This document shows positions 55,389 through 64,000 of a stretch of DNA of 64,000 nt, piece by piece. A program made the translations under genes and the position numbers. Each line of letters begins with the position of its first letter. Within the stretch, counting starts at the first letter, position 1. The notes under the pieces are model-generated. The model saw only the letters and a program-made list of their open reading frames with translations, did not search any database and had not been told where the DNA came from. Source of the DNA: Chrysopilus asiliformis (Eukaryota > Arthropoda > Insecta > Diptera > Rhagionidae); the NCBI GenBank assembly GCA_964034945.1, contig OZ035960.1, positions 27,267,487 to 27,331,486 of the forward strand, read 5' to 3'.

Positions 55389-55797
55389 TTGAAATATGGC
55401 AGGAAGGCTTAAAAACAAAGCATTTAAAGAGCTGGGCTTTGATTTAATCAACGCCAACACAAATGCTCCGCTTTTTACCTGCAGCGCAAAATTTTTTTGC
55501 AAAATACTGCCGAAAGCCGACTAAGAGGCCACATATAAAAGAACAAATATAAAACCAAATTTCTAAGCACTTGTAAATTATTTTTTAGAAATGTTTGTAA
55601 GAAACTCAGCTATCCTTTATTTTATCAATTGTCTACATTGTCTACGCGTAGAGAATAGACCATTGTCTACAGCAATAGTCTACTCGTAGACTATGGTGTA
55701 GTCTACATCACGTAGACAACACTGTTGCCAGATGCCAATCCTCAAATACTCTATATGAGGACAGACAAAATTTAGACAAAAGGGGGTGTGGGACGCG

Positions 55798-55923
55798 GTG
55801 GTGGAAAAGAGTGGTGGAAAAGAGTGGTGGAAAAGAGTGGTGGAAAAGAGTGGTGGAAAAAAGTGGTGAAAAAGAGTGGTGGAAAAGAGTGGTGGAAAAG
55901 AGTGGTTGAAAAGAGTGGTGAGG
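55798..55923 (+). repeat. 13-bp minisatellite, GTGGTGGAAAAGA
   Basis: Nearly ten units of GTGGTGGAAAAGA with only a few substitutions. It keeps long frames open on the minus strand as a Phe/His/Pro/Ser-rich 13-residue repeat, which is a by-product of the array. Confidence 0.95.
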
Positions 55924-58900
55924 GATAGGCATTTTTCCACCTCTTCTCTTTTTTCTCCAACCAAGAATTTATCGAAATAGTTGCCTAAAAAATTTGGAAA
56001 AAATTCGCAGTTTCCCAAAAAATTGCAATATATAAGTACTCATGAGTGAGCATCATATATGTGTACTAATTAGTGAGCAGCAATTGATTTACATGTTTCT
56101 TTACTAGATATAAAAAATGAAATAATTAAAAAAAAACAGAACCGACTTTAAAAAGAAGTCAAAAAAAAAAGAAAGTTAAAAACAACTAAAGCGCTAAAAA
56201 GCAAAAAATTATTTTAAAAATTTGTTATTTGGTGTATTAATTACTGTCAAAATTGAGTACCTACCAGAAAAAAATTAATTGTTATTAAAATCTAGCGTAA
56301 TGGGTATTCTTATATTTGAAAATATGAAATCGAAGCAATATCCGTATAATTTTTTAAACCAAAAAAGTCTCACAATGACTTATTACAATTTTCTTCCATA
56401 TATATTTTTGTATTTAACACAACCAAAAAGTCTTTAAAATTTCATATTAAGGAATAGAAAATTGGATGAAACTTTCCAAATAACTTCATGTTTAATTAAA
56501 ACAAATTTATAAAAACCCGCAACGCTCATCAAGTCTCATAGACCATGATAAAAAAATTAACTTAATTTGTTCCCAGTTTCAGCATTAAAAATTACGAAAA
56601 TATCCCAAGCATTTTCTCATTGAAGCCCGGCTGTTAGGAGCAGGCATATTACGAAAGTGACAAATTGGATAGATTTCAATGGCCATTTTCGCTTCTAAAG
56701 TCAGCTAACCGCTGTCTCCACTAGATAGATTGTCATTACACAAAAATGAACAAAAAATAAATAATGAAAAACTGGGGAAAAAACAAAACAAAAATAGAAG
56801 GGAATTAAGATATAGCAACACCAACAATATAGAGCCGCACTGACAGCAATCAACATCAACAGGAATTTCAAAAAAAAAAAAAAAACGTAACAACCAAGTA
56901 CGTTAATTTTTCACAAATTGGTTTATAGAGACCGTCGCCAGGAATGTGACGTTGTGGAAAGAAATCATCCCCATTCATTTGTGTTCCACCTGGGGTCGAG
57001 TCATCCCGTGGCTGTTGATCGCATTTAGATGATTTTTCCCTACGCATCCAAAGTCACTCATGGCCTGATATTGGTGGCTCCATTGTCAAATAAATTAATA
57101 CACGCACGATTGTAATTTGTCTCCTGAAAGAGTTCTCCCGGCCACCATCCCTCCACCCACAATTTCTAAATCCTAGCACCGCCCAACGCCGCCGCTTCGA
57201 TACTTTATGCCTGGGAACTTTCATCATCGTTCCAGACAACATTACCGGCTCGTCGTTTTAAGCTTTGTTGATGGTGATGGGTTTGCTTGAAATATGAAGC
57301 AAATGGGTACGGGATCCTGCTGGAATTTTCTGTCATATTTCAACCGACATTGTTTGCCCTTATTCGCAAACCGTACTAGTATTTCTACAGTATAAAAGTT
57401 GGGATAAAGATACCAGCGAGTGGCGTGAGAAAACGATGGCGTCAAGGGAATGGGCGTGAGGTAACATAACTACCCAATATAATACTCATTCGTATTACAG
57501 TACTGTATTCTCTTTGTTGCTGGATGGTGGTTTTTACTGTATTTTATTTTTCGCACCCCCAATGGCGCCTTTATAATCTAACACTTTATTTGGGTCGTTT
57601 CGCTGTATATCTCACTCGTTGTCTCGGTATATCACTTTAAGGGGTTGAATGGGTAGGTATTGTAAAGCTTTTCACGCTTTTCGGTTTTTTTCTTCAGTTC
57701 TTTTTTTCCACAGCAATCTCTAAATATTCCCTCCTTTGGGCCAAAAAGTGTTGCGTGGCAGGCCAGCAAGCGTCAAACAGTAGCTAGGAAGCATAATTTA
57801 TACCCTTTTGGGATATTTTTCTGTGATTTCATCCGTGACAGGATATGTGTTTATTTACAAGAGAAAGTATTTTTTGGGACATAAGTCTTTGTCCAAAGTT
57901 TTGTGCGAGGGATACACAATGAGAGTTAGTAGAGGTGTGCATTAATTTATATTTTTTATATTTATGGTATACTTCAGTGTAGTAAATATAAAAAAAAAAT
58001 AACGCATAGACGCACAAGAAATATATGTTTGAAATATATTATATTATTTTACCTTTTTTTCTGGAACAATATAAAGCGCCCTCACATAAAACTATAAGTA
58101 AACTGAAATATTCCTGTCGCGCAACCAAAAAGGTTAAGGAATCTACTTATGTAGGTGCTTTGATTCAGCCATATGAGCATTATGGCTTATATTCAGAAAT
58201 CCTATGCTAAAAGGGTACTAATATACACTCACATATGTATGTTAATAAATATAAAACGCAAAAATGAAAATGCTGTTCGGAGAAGCGGTTAAGTTATTTG
58301 TGCCTGAAATTTTGTTGATATGCAGGGCCAGGAAACCATTATTTCACGTAAAAATCTTTTATTTAAGAAAAAAAAATCCGAAAAATGTTATATTGCGAGA
58401 TGTCAAAAATTAGGCGAAAAAAAAAAATCTACGTGAAACACGATTCTATACTCTATATCAGCGCTCTGAAGCCATGTGCACCAAGGGCAACTTCGAGGCT
58501 CAAATTGCCCTTCTATCCATCGATTCTTCATGCTACCCGTTTCATTCTGGCTTGTACGAAAACTGCATACATACGCATATGAAAGAAATAATCTGTTTCA
58601 CTTTGCATATAACCCGTTCTGCTTCCACTTGGGCATTTTGCATATCATGGAGCTTTGCTGAGTTCTAAGTGAGGCCATTTATGCGAGAGATTTTTATTAG
58701 CTCAGTTGTCATTAGGACATTGACTGAAGCTGTGGTGTATTTCATACTGCTGAAAATCATGAAAAATTTAGCACTGCTGAAAATCATGAAGCGTTCTGTC
58801 TCAAAAGACGACACGAATTTTGGACATGATTGTTTTCTTATTCGGTGTGATAACACAATGCAATGTTTACTATGATTTCAGGAAATTAAAACAATAAAAA

Positions 58901-59225
58901 AATACAATTTATATAGGCATTTTCAGTCGTTGCATAAAATATCAATTGATCAAATTAATGTTTCTGGTTTTATGAAATTATTTTTATTTTCCGAATGTAA
59001 TTCGGAAATTTCATATAAAAGTTTTTCATTATCAAAACTTTTTTTAACGTAAAGTAAAGCAATTAACAGTGTGTCAAAACCAAGCATAACGAAAAGAGCT
59101 TTCAATAAGCTTGTTTCACTTGGCTCGGAGAGCAAGCCATATAAACAAGTAAATCGCTTGTCAGTGGTAGTGGATGCCCGAGAACTTTCAAAGCTTTCCT
59201 GGCCCTGCTCTATATGATATGCTAG
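55924..59225. other. Interval without recognisable gene
   Basis: A long stretch with no clear element. A 27-bp tandem duplication, CTGCTGAAAATCATGAA twice, lies at 58747-58792. A small hairpin, TTTCCGAATGTAATTCGGAAA, lies near 58989. Short frames (for example 58950-59135, minus) show no domain. Confidence 0.45.
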
Positions 59226-59227
59226 AA

Positions 59228-59870
59228 TTTGGACCCGGCTTCGCCCGGCTAAAAGCGCGAGTAGAACAAAATCTAGGAAAACAAAACTCAGTTGGTTATA
59301 AATTGGGTAACCTAGAGGAGGGCGGTCCGGTCCGTGCTTTTCTTTGAAGTTTTTTTTTCTTCCAGCATGTAGAATATCTTTGAAATTCTAGCATCCGGAT
59401 CTGGATTTGTCTTTACTCCCCCGACCACTCGGGCTACTTATTAAAGCTAAACCCCCGGCGAGCATCTATGCCGAATTTAAATCCAATCGACTCGGTAGTT
59501 TTACCGTGGAAGAGTAACATAGTGGAAAAATTAAACTTCGAACTCGATTCACCGCCTCCACTTTCTCCCCCACTTCTCAAGCTACTTTTCGAGGGGTCCA
59601 TGCTAGTGCCGAATTTTAGGCCAATCGGTTCGGTAGCTTTCCCGCGAAATTAAAGGGAAAGCTAAGCTTCATATTCAGTAACATAAAGGGAAAGCTAAGC
59701 TTCAGATTCACTTTACCACCACCCATTACTCCCCCCACCACTTGGCCTGTTTTCCAATAGGCTTATGTTGGAACAGCAAACATCCATGCCAAATTTCAGG
59801 TCAATCGGTTCAGCCGTTTTTACGTCAAAGAAGAATAGACAGACAGATCTAGTATATCGTTTGTAACGTA
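59228..59870 (+). repeat. Retroelement-like tail, ACCCGGCTTCGCCCGGCTAA start
   Basis: Three diverged internal units carry ATGCCGAATTTAAATCCAAT / GCCGAATTTTAGGCCAATCG / ATGCCAAATTTCAGGTCAAT, each followed by CGG..GTAG or CAGCCG. A 32-bp direct repeat, AAAGGGAAAGCTAAGCTTCA, lies at 59654 and 59686. It ends AGAATAGACAGACAGATCTA. It is the longer relative of 7540-7705. Confidence 0.65.
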
Positions 59871-60558
59871 TCGAACCAATCGTCTGTCCTTCAGATTTGT
59901 ATTCAATAAAATGTAGCAAAAAGTTTTTTCGAACCCAAATAAAGGTTTACAAAATCTGATTGCCTTTACATATGCAGTAATGACGCATTGAGAATTGAGA
60001 TAGGAATATTAGGGCAAGAAGATTCGGATAGAAAATGCTTTTATTTTATTATTTTTTTATCCACTAGATAAAAGATAACCTTCGAGTGGACACGCAAATA
60101 AGTCCCGTGAGGCACGTAAATCAAACTGTACGCCTTTCCTTTTTAATAAATCCTTTCCATCTGTCACGACTTCACCATCAAGGACAAATGGATAAGATAA
60201 ATATCTATGCAAAAAGATAAAGATAGGTATTACAAAAAAAGAGTGAAGAAGTTAAGTAATATCAATTCTTCCGTGTATTTTCCAGCTGTGAAAAATTTCA
60301 AATACCCTCCAACGTGTGCAAATGGCATCAAATATATGTTTGTAACACCTCTCTACCTGTGCGAAATAAATACTTGTCTTCAAAGATACGTTTCTGCCTC
60401 ATTCATTATTTTATCATATCGTGGAGTGATAAAGAAGCATTTGACAGTAAAGAATATTCAGATTTAATCAAAAAATTATTTAACATAATCGGCTTTTTGA
60501 AAGGGAGTGCTGTTGATTTGAGACCACAGAAGCCCAGGATTTGCAATCGAAAATTTAA
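59871..60558. other. Interval without recognisable gene
   Basis: Overlapping frames at 60207-60467 and 60314-60658 lack any known domain and the second runs into a repeat. I do not call them. Confidence 0.4.
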
Positions 60559-60690
60559 TGTCCAAGGCCCAGTTCACACTTGTGATTTTTTCTTGAATTT
60601 CTCCGCGAATTTCATTCAGAATTTATTTCTCGAATTTTATTCATGTATAGCAGAATAAATTCACTTCGTAAAAGTTGTCATATTTGATGG
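60559..60690. mobile_element. TTTACAC-type MITE fragment, copy 2
   Basis: GGCCCAGTTCACACTTGTGA, TTTCTTGAATTTCTCCGCGA and AGCAGAATAAATTCACTTCG match 3744-3870 in order. The right half is missing. Confidence 0.65.
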
Positions 60691-60766
60691 TAATTTGAAA
60701 ATATATATGAATGAATTTTTGTAAAAACTCAATATATTTTTATAAAACAATTTTATTTTAGATGAT

Positions 60767-60823
60767 CCCAAACAGCATTTATGTCTAACGTGAGCTTAAC
60801 AGTTGACATAAATGCTGCTTGGG
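60767..60823. mobile_element. 57-bp hairpin, CCCAA termini
   Basis: The 5' arm CCCAAACAGCATTTATGTC + TAAC and 3' arm GTTGACATAAATGCTGCTTG + GG pair over about 22 bp with one mismatch and one bulge around a 12-nt loop. Either a minimal CCCAA foldback or a hairpin-RNA precursor-like structure. No target duplication was seen. Confidence 0.65.
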
Positions 60824-60948
60824 GTGTTTCCAGAAATATAATTTCTACTTCACATGATAGAATAACTGCGGTCAAAACTTGATTCGATTTTTTTATATAT
60901 TTTTATATTATAGATGAGAATCATATAGTAGTAGATTTACGGGTGTAA

Positions 60949-61194
60949 AGCCCAATTCAGACTAACAATTGCTATTACGATTGCTATTACGATTGCTATT
61001 ACGATTGAAGCTTCTCCACCAATGAGATCAAAGCTTTCAACGATAGGAAAATGAAAGTTTTGATCTCATTGGTCGAGGAAGCTCAATTGTAATCGTAATC
61101 GCAATCATTAAGCCCAATTCAGACTAACGTGTAGCTCAATCTAAATCGTAATCACAATCGTTAGTCTGAATTGGGTTGTAGTCTGATTTGGGCT
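60949..61194. mobile_element. AGCCCAA foldback MITE with nested relative, TAA-flanked
   Basis: The left end AGCCCAATTCAGACTAAC and right end GTCTGATTTGGGCT are flanked by TAA on both sides (60946-60948, 61195-61197). The arms and AACGATAGGAAAATG loop match 16408-16546. The left arm has ATTGCTATTACG three times in tandem, an expansion absent from the right arm. The right arm is interrupted by 61111-61177. Confidence 0.8.
61111..61177. mobile_element. 67-bp miniature of the same foldback, inserted in its arm
   Basis: CCCAATTCAGACTAACG and its exact inverse CGTTAGTCTGAATTGGG face each other across a 30-nt centre. It sits after CATTA, and the outer arm resumes with TAGTCTGATTTGGGCT. TTA precedes and GTA follows, consistent with a TTA duplication changed by one base. 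Confidence 0.7.
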
Positions 61195-61690
61195 TAACGC
61201 ATCGGACCGAACACAAAAATGAACTACAGCAGGGTGTTTCGTATGACTACAATTTTAATTTCTGCCTGTCCATCTGTCTGTTCGTCTGGCTGTCTGTCTG
61301 TTCGTCTGTCTGTCTGTCAGTTCGTCTGGCTGTCTGTCTGTTCGTCTGGCTGTCTGTCTGTCTGTCTGTGCGTCTGTGAATACCAAAACTTTCGAAGGGG
61401 TTGATTTAGAAAGTTGATATTTTGTATGATTCATTTCTAGTGAATAGCATTCCTTCCCCCTCCTGCATACATTGAAACAGTTTTTTGCGATCCTCTCGAA
61501 ATTTATAAAGGTAAAATGTGTTTAGAATTTAATTTTACATAACTCTTTCACACATAAAAATCCCATCGTACCACTCAATCCTTTCTCCCCCATATAAATG
61601 ATATTTTTAAAATCAAAAATCGGTCAGTCCTCATATAGAGTATTTGACGATTGACCCCTGGTAGTTATAGTTTTTATCATGGTAAATAAT
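61195..61690 (+). repeat. DINE-like repeat with long (GTCT/GTTC)n run
   Basis: Its 5' start is cut off by the foldback; it resumes at AACGCATCGGACCGAACAC and AATGAACTACAGCAGGGTG. The GTCT run (61263-61378) has a longer-period alternation of CTGTCTGTCTGTTCGTCTGG. AATGTGTTTAGAATTTAATT and AGAGTATTTGACGATTGACC follow as in the 12541 copy. Confidence 0.75.
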
Positions 61691-62699
61691 GTTTTTGAGT
61701 TAAATTGAGATTGGCGTAGATAATGGATAATAAAATGGGATACTAATGAAAAGATTAAAAAAAATCGTGATAAGGGTGTGAAAATTTGTTTATAAGTACT
61801 TATAAAAAAATTATCAGCCTAAAATGATTTGGCCATAAATAAGTTTTTTTTAGCCAAATTTAATATAAACGTAATTTATAATGACAATATACTCATAACA
61901 GAATTTCACTGATACTTCATATTCAAGAAAAATTAATAATTTATTAATTCAGCTCACCGAGATCAAGTCGACCCGAGCCAAGCTAAAAACCAAACCAAAA
62001 AGTTTGGCTGTGCTGGTAAGAATAGCATAAATGCCCGGAACATTGTAACATAGCAAAATTTATTATCATGCATAAAACCATAAGATATTTTTTTACGGCT
62101 TAACAGTAATTTTTTATGGATATATTTTCTTTGGGTTCTCACTCTTTTGGTCTATGTTTGGTATAAGAAGCCTTTTATGATCTCTGGTGTCGTCTTTCCC
62201 TTTATCCCCAAAAATAATAAATTATTGTAATATGAGAATATATACTACGAAAAGTAACTACATGTACTCCAAACACTGCCACCGAGTGAATGAGTTAAGT
62301 TGAGTTAGTAGAAAAGGTTTTTAGGTTCGATTTTTTTCCCTTTTTTTTGATGATGATCTTGAAATTGTACCACATATACACAAATGTTTGGCGCATGCAG
62401 GAGAAACAATAATAATAAAGATAAAAGTTAGTTTTGTTAACTAAGCTCTTAGATATGATAATAATAGTAAAATATATGACATAATCAAATTATCTTTTTA
62501 TTAACTTTTATGCAAGTCATATAAATTATTTTAAGTAATTTTTCCAATTTTTGCGGTTCTAAAAGTTCTTTATACAAAAATGTGGAAAAGCAGGAAATAC
62601 ATGATGAAATGTGCAATTGATCGATTTATATATTTTTTTTATAGTTCCAGCCACAGCTTAGGGGAAGACCCTTTAATGCCGAACCACAGCTCAGAATGG
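61691..62699. other. Interval without recognisable gene
   Basis: AT-rich sequence. Nothing was recognised. Confidence 0.45.
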
Positions 62700-62701
62700 T
62701 A

Positions 62702-63185
62702 CAGTAGAACGCGCATAAATGCAACACGCGTAAATGCAAAACTCGTGTAATTGCACGCAAAATTTGTGCATGGAGGATTTTTAAGCATTTTTCATATAAA
62801 TATACACGGATAAATGAAACACGCTTAATTGCAATACTTGCTTAAATGCAACCATTTTTACATCCGCAAAAGTATAAATTATATGAAATTTTACACGCTT
62901 AAATGCACATGTGCAAAAATGAAATGTAATTACATAATAAAAAGTGATTATTCTTATTTTTATTTGATAAAACAAATTCTTAATTAGGTTCTTTGTTTTT
63001 GTGTAGCCTCGTTGAATTTAAATGTTTATTACGGGAATATTAAAGTTGCATGTTTATCTTTTACTCGCATAATTGCACATTAATGTGCATTTATCCGTGC
63101 TTCCGTGCTACGTATAAATGCAAAACACGGATAAATGCACATAAAATTCTGCGAAATTCGATGTGCATTTAAGCGTGTTCTACTG
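62702..63185. mobile_element. 484-bp pogo/Tigger-type MITE built of CACGCTTAAATGCA repeats
   Basis: The termini CAGTAGAACGCGCATAAATG and, inverted, CAGTAGAACACGCTTAAATG are flanked by TA on both sides. CAGTAGAAC ends with TA targets are typical of Tigger/pogo elements. About a dozen copies of a CGCNTAAATGCA motif (or TAATTGCA variant) occur in both orientations, clustered in the two ends. There is no coding region. Confidence 0.85.
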
Positions 63186-63187
63186 TA

Positions 63188-64000
63188 AATAGAAAGTGTG
63201 CCTAAAAAAATGGCCAATAATTTATAAAGCATAATTGAATTTTTTTTATTGAATAGAAAAGTTCAAATTATTAAAATTATGTGTAAAAATCCAATCAAAT
63301 TACCGTCATGACTCATGTTATACTTTGGACATGTATTTGGATGACATCGCGGCACGTGGATGAGTCTATGTAGGATATCTGACGTCATGTTTTCTTTTTT
63401 CAGATTCTTTTTTTGACAAAAATAATATCGACCAGGCAAAAATGAACGTAAAGTATTTTATGTACAGTCAGTTATGCAAAAACAAAAACTATTATAATTA
63501 TTACGAGTGCAAGAATTACGATCTCTGGTATCAATATGCGAATATTTCTTTTGATTAAATTTGTAATTTTTTCAACAGTGATTTACCGCATTTCTATTGA
63601 AAAAACATTAGAACTTTAATGCGAGTTTTTCGAGTCCTATCTTAATACCTCAAGATACATTTTTAGATAGATATTCTTTTGTGCTCTCACAATGTAATCG
63701 AAATTAGTCCCAGAAAGTCAATTTAAACACGTGAATGGGTCGCTCTTTTTTAGCCATTCTCCAATTTTATGAGTACAAAATAGAAATCCTTTGCTTCGAA
63801 ACTTGGACATTTTTACATACAATTTCAGGATATATTTTTGAAATTCGGTATAGTATTGCGATATGTAATTCAATAGATGGTAAATATCTATATGTATCTC
63901 TACCTATAGTAGATACATTTCGTATCTAGACTGGATATTTATAGTCATAGTAGTGGGTAAGTCAACGCCATCACGTTGAAGCTATTCCAACATACTAGCG
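63188..64000. other. Interval without recognisable gene
   Basis: AT-rich end of the window. The frame at 63735-63929 shows no domain. Confidence 0.45.

Larger units (their letters stand above)
54427..55735. mobile_element. GTAGAC-rich foldback element, itself carrying two insertions
   Basis: The left side (54430-54580) has seven GTAGAC hexamers and one inverted. The right side (55630-55720) has mostly GTCTAC. The ends TGCCAGACAGTGTTGT (left) and ACAACACTGTTGCCA (right) are inverted. Between the arms lie the 54633-54790 MITE and the DINE-A copy at 54835-55388. No coding region was seen. Confidence 0.65.

Noticed and set aside
55680..56018. Minus-strand frames with a Phe/His/Pro/Ser 13-residue repeat
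   Set aside because: They are produced by the 13-bp minisatellite, which stays open in all three frames; there is no start, domain or non-repetitive coding part.
60207..60658. Two overlapping plus-strand frames
   Set aside because: No domain, and the second enters the TTTACAC-type repeat at 60559.
1..64000. CRISPR arrays, bacterial operons, prophage
   Set aside because: Repeats are dispersed, inverted or simple, with no regular spacer structure; the composition and intron-like signals indicate a eukaryotic chromosome.
1..64000. tRNA, rRNA or snRNA genes
   Set aside because: I saw no cloverleaf with A/B boxes and no rRNA-like conserved stretch by eye; a covariance-model scan would be needed to exclude short RNA genes.

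Overview
The window looks like non-coding, repeat-dominated chromosome from an insect, most probably a fly (Diptera). It is strongly AT-rich and has no operons, ribosome-binding sites or long open frames. It is full of decayed DNA transposons and foldback MITEs, and carries several copies of an interspersed repeat with the layout of the dipteran mini-me/DINE-1 group: a TATACCC-type hairpin start, a GTTTGTAACG-like box and an internal (GTCY)n run. The species cannot be named from the sequence. No complete protein-coding gene was found. The best single-copy coding candidate is a possible terminal exon at 20140-20356, behind a 62-nt intron-like segment and followed by a polyadenylation signal.

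Layout. 1.5-3.2 kb: three elements nested like Russian dolls. 3.7-8.1 kb: two mariner-family deletion derivatives with the same internal deletion, in opposite orientation. 8.4-11.3 kb: three TIR elements. 15.2-17.7 kb: a GC-rich foldback, a short TWA-flanked foldback and a pogo-like element. 18.8-23.0 kb: a DINE-like copy split by a 98-bp palindrome, the candidate exon, and a TA-flanked MITE with its empty site nearby. 25.0-26.2 kb: a second copy of the middle doll of the 1.5-3.2 kb nest. 30.6 kb: a long, near-perfect palindrome. 31.4 kb: a possible hAT remnant. 34.4-37.9 kb: a retroelement tail, a second pogo-like copy, a foldback, a hairpin-ended inverted repeat and a hAT MITE with a perfect 8-bp target duplication. 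41.9-43.5 kb: a DINE-like fragment hit by a mariner element, with the second 98-bp palindrome inserted exactly at its edge. 45-52 kb: DINE-like copies, including an inverted dimer, and an array of ~107-122 bp units. 53.6-55.9 kb: a direct duplication and a GTAGAC-rich foldback that contains two further elements. 59-61.7 kb: a retroelement tail, a short hairpin and a self-nested foldback beside a (GTCT)n DINE-like copy. 62.7-63.2 kb: a pogo/Tigger-type MITE built from about a dozen copies of one short motif.

The most informative signal is how the mobile elements relate to each other. Several insertions have an uninterrupted paralogous copy in the same window, so termini and target duplications can be read directly (TAA, TA, AT and AG cases). 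Two palindromic families show paired differences in both arms that keep the hairpins intact. No transposase here is intact, so all elements are presumably immobile or mobilised from elsewhere. Long intervals between these elements hold nothing I could recognise and are listed as such. All boundaries were read by eye and may be off by a few bases.
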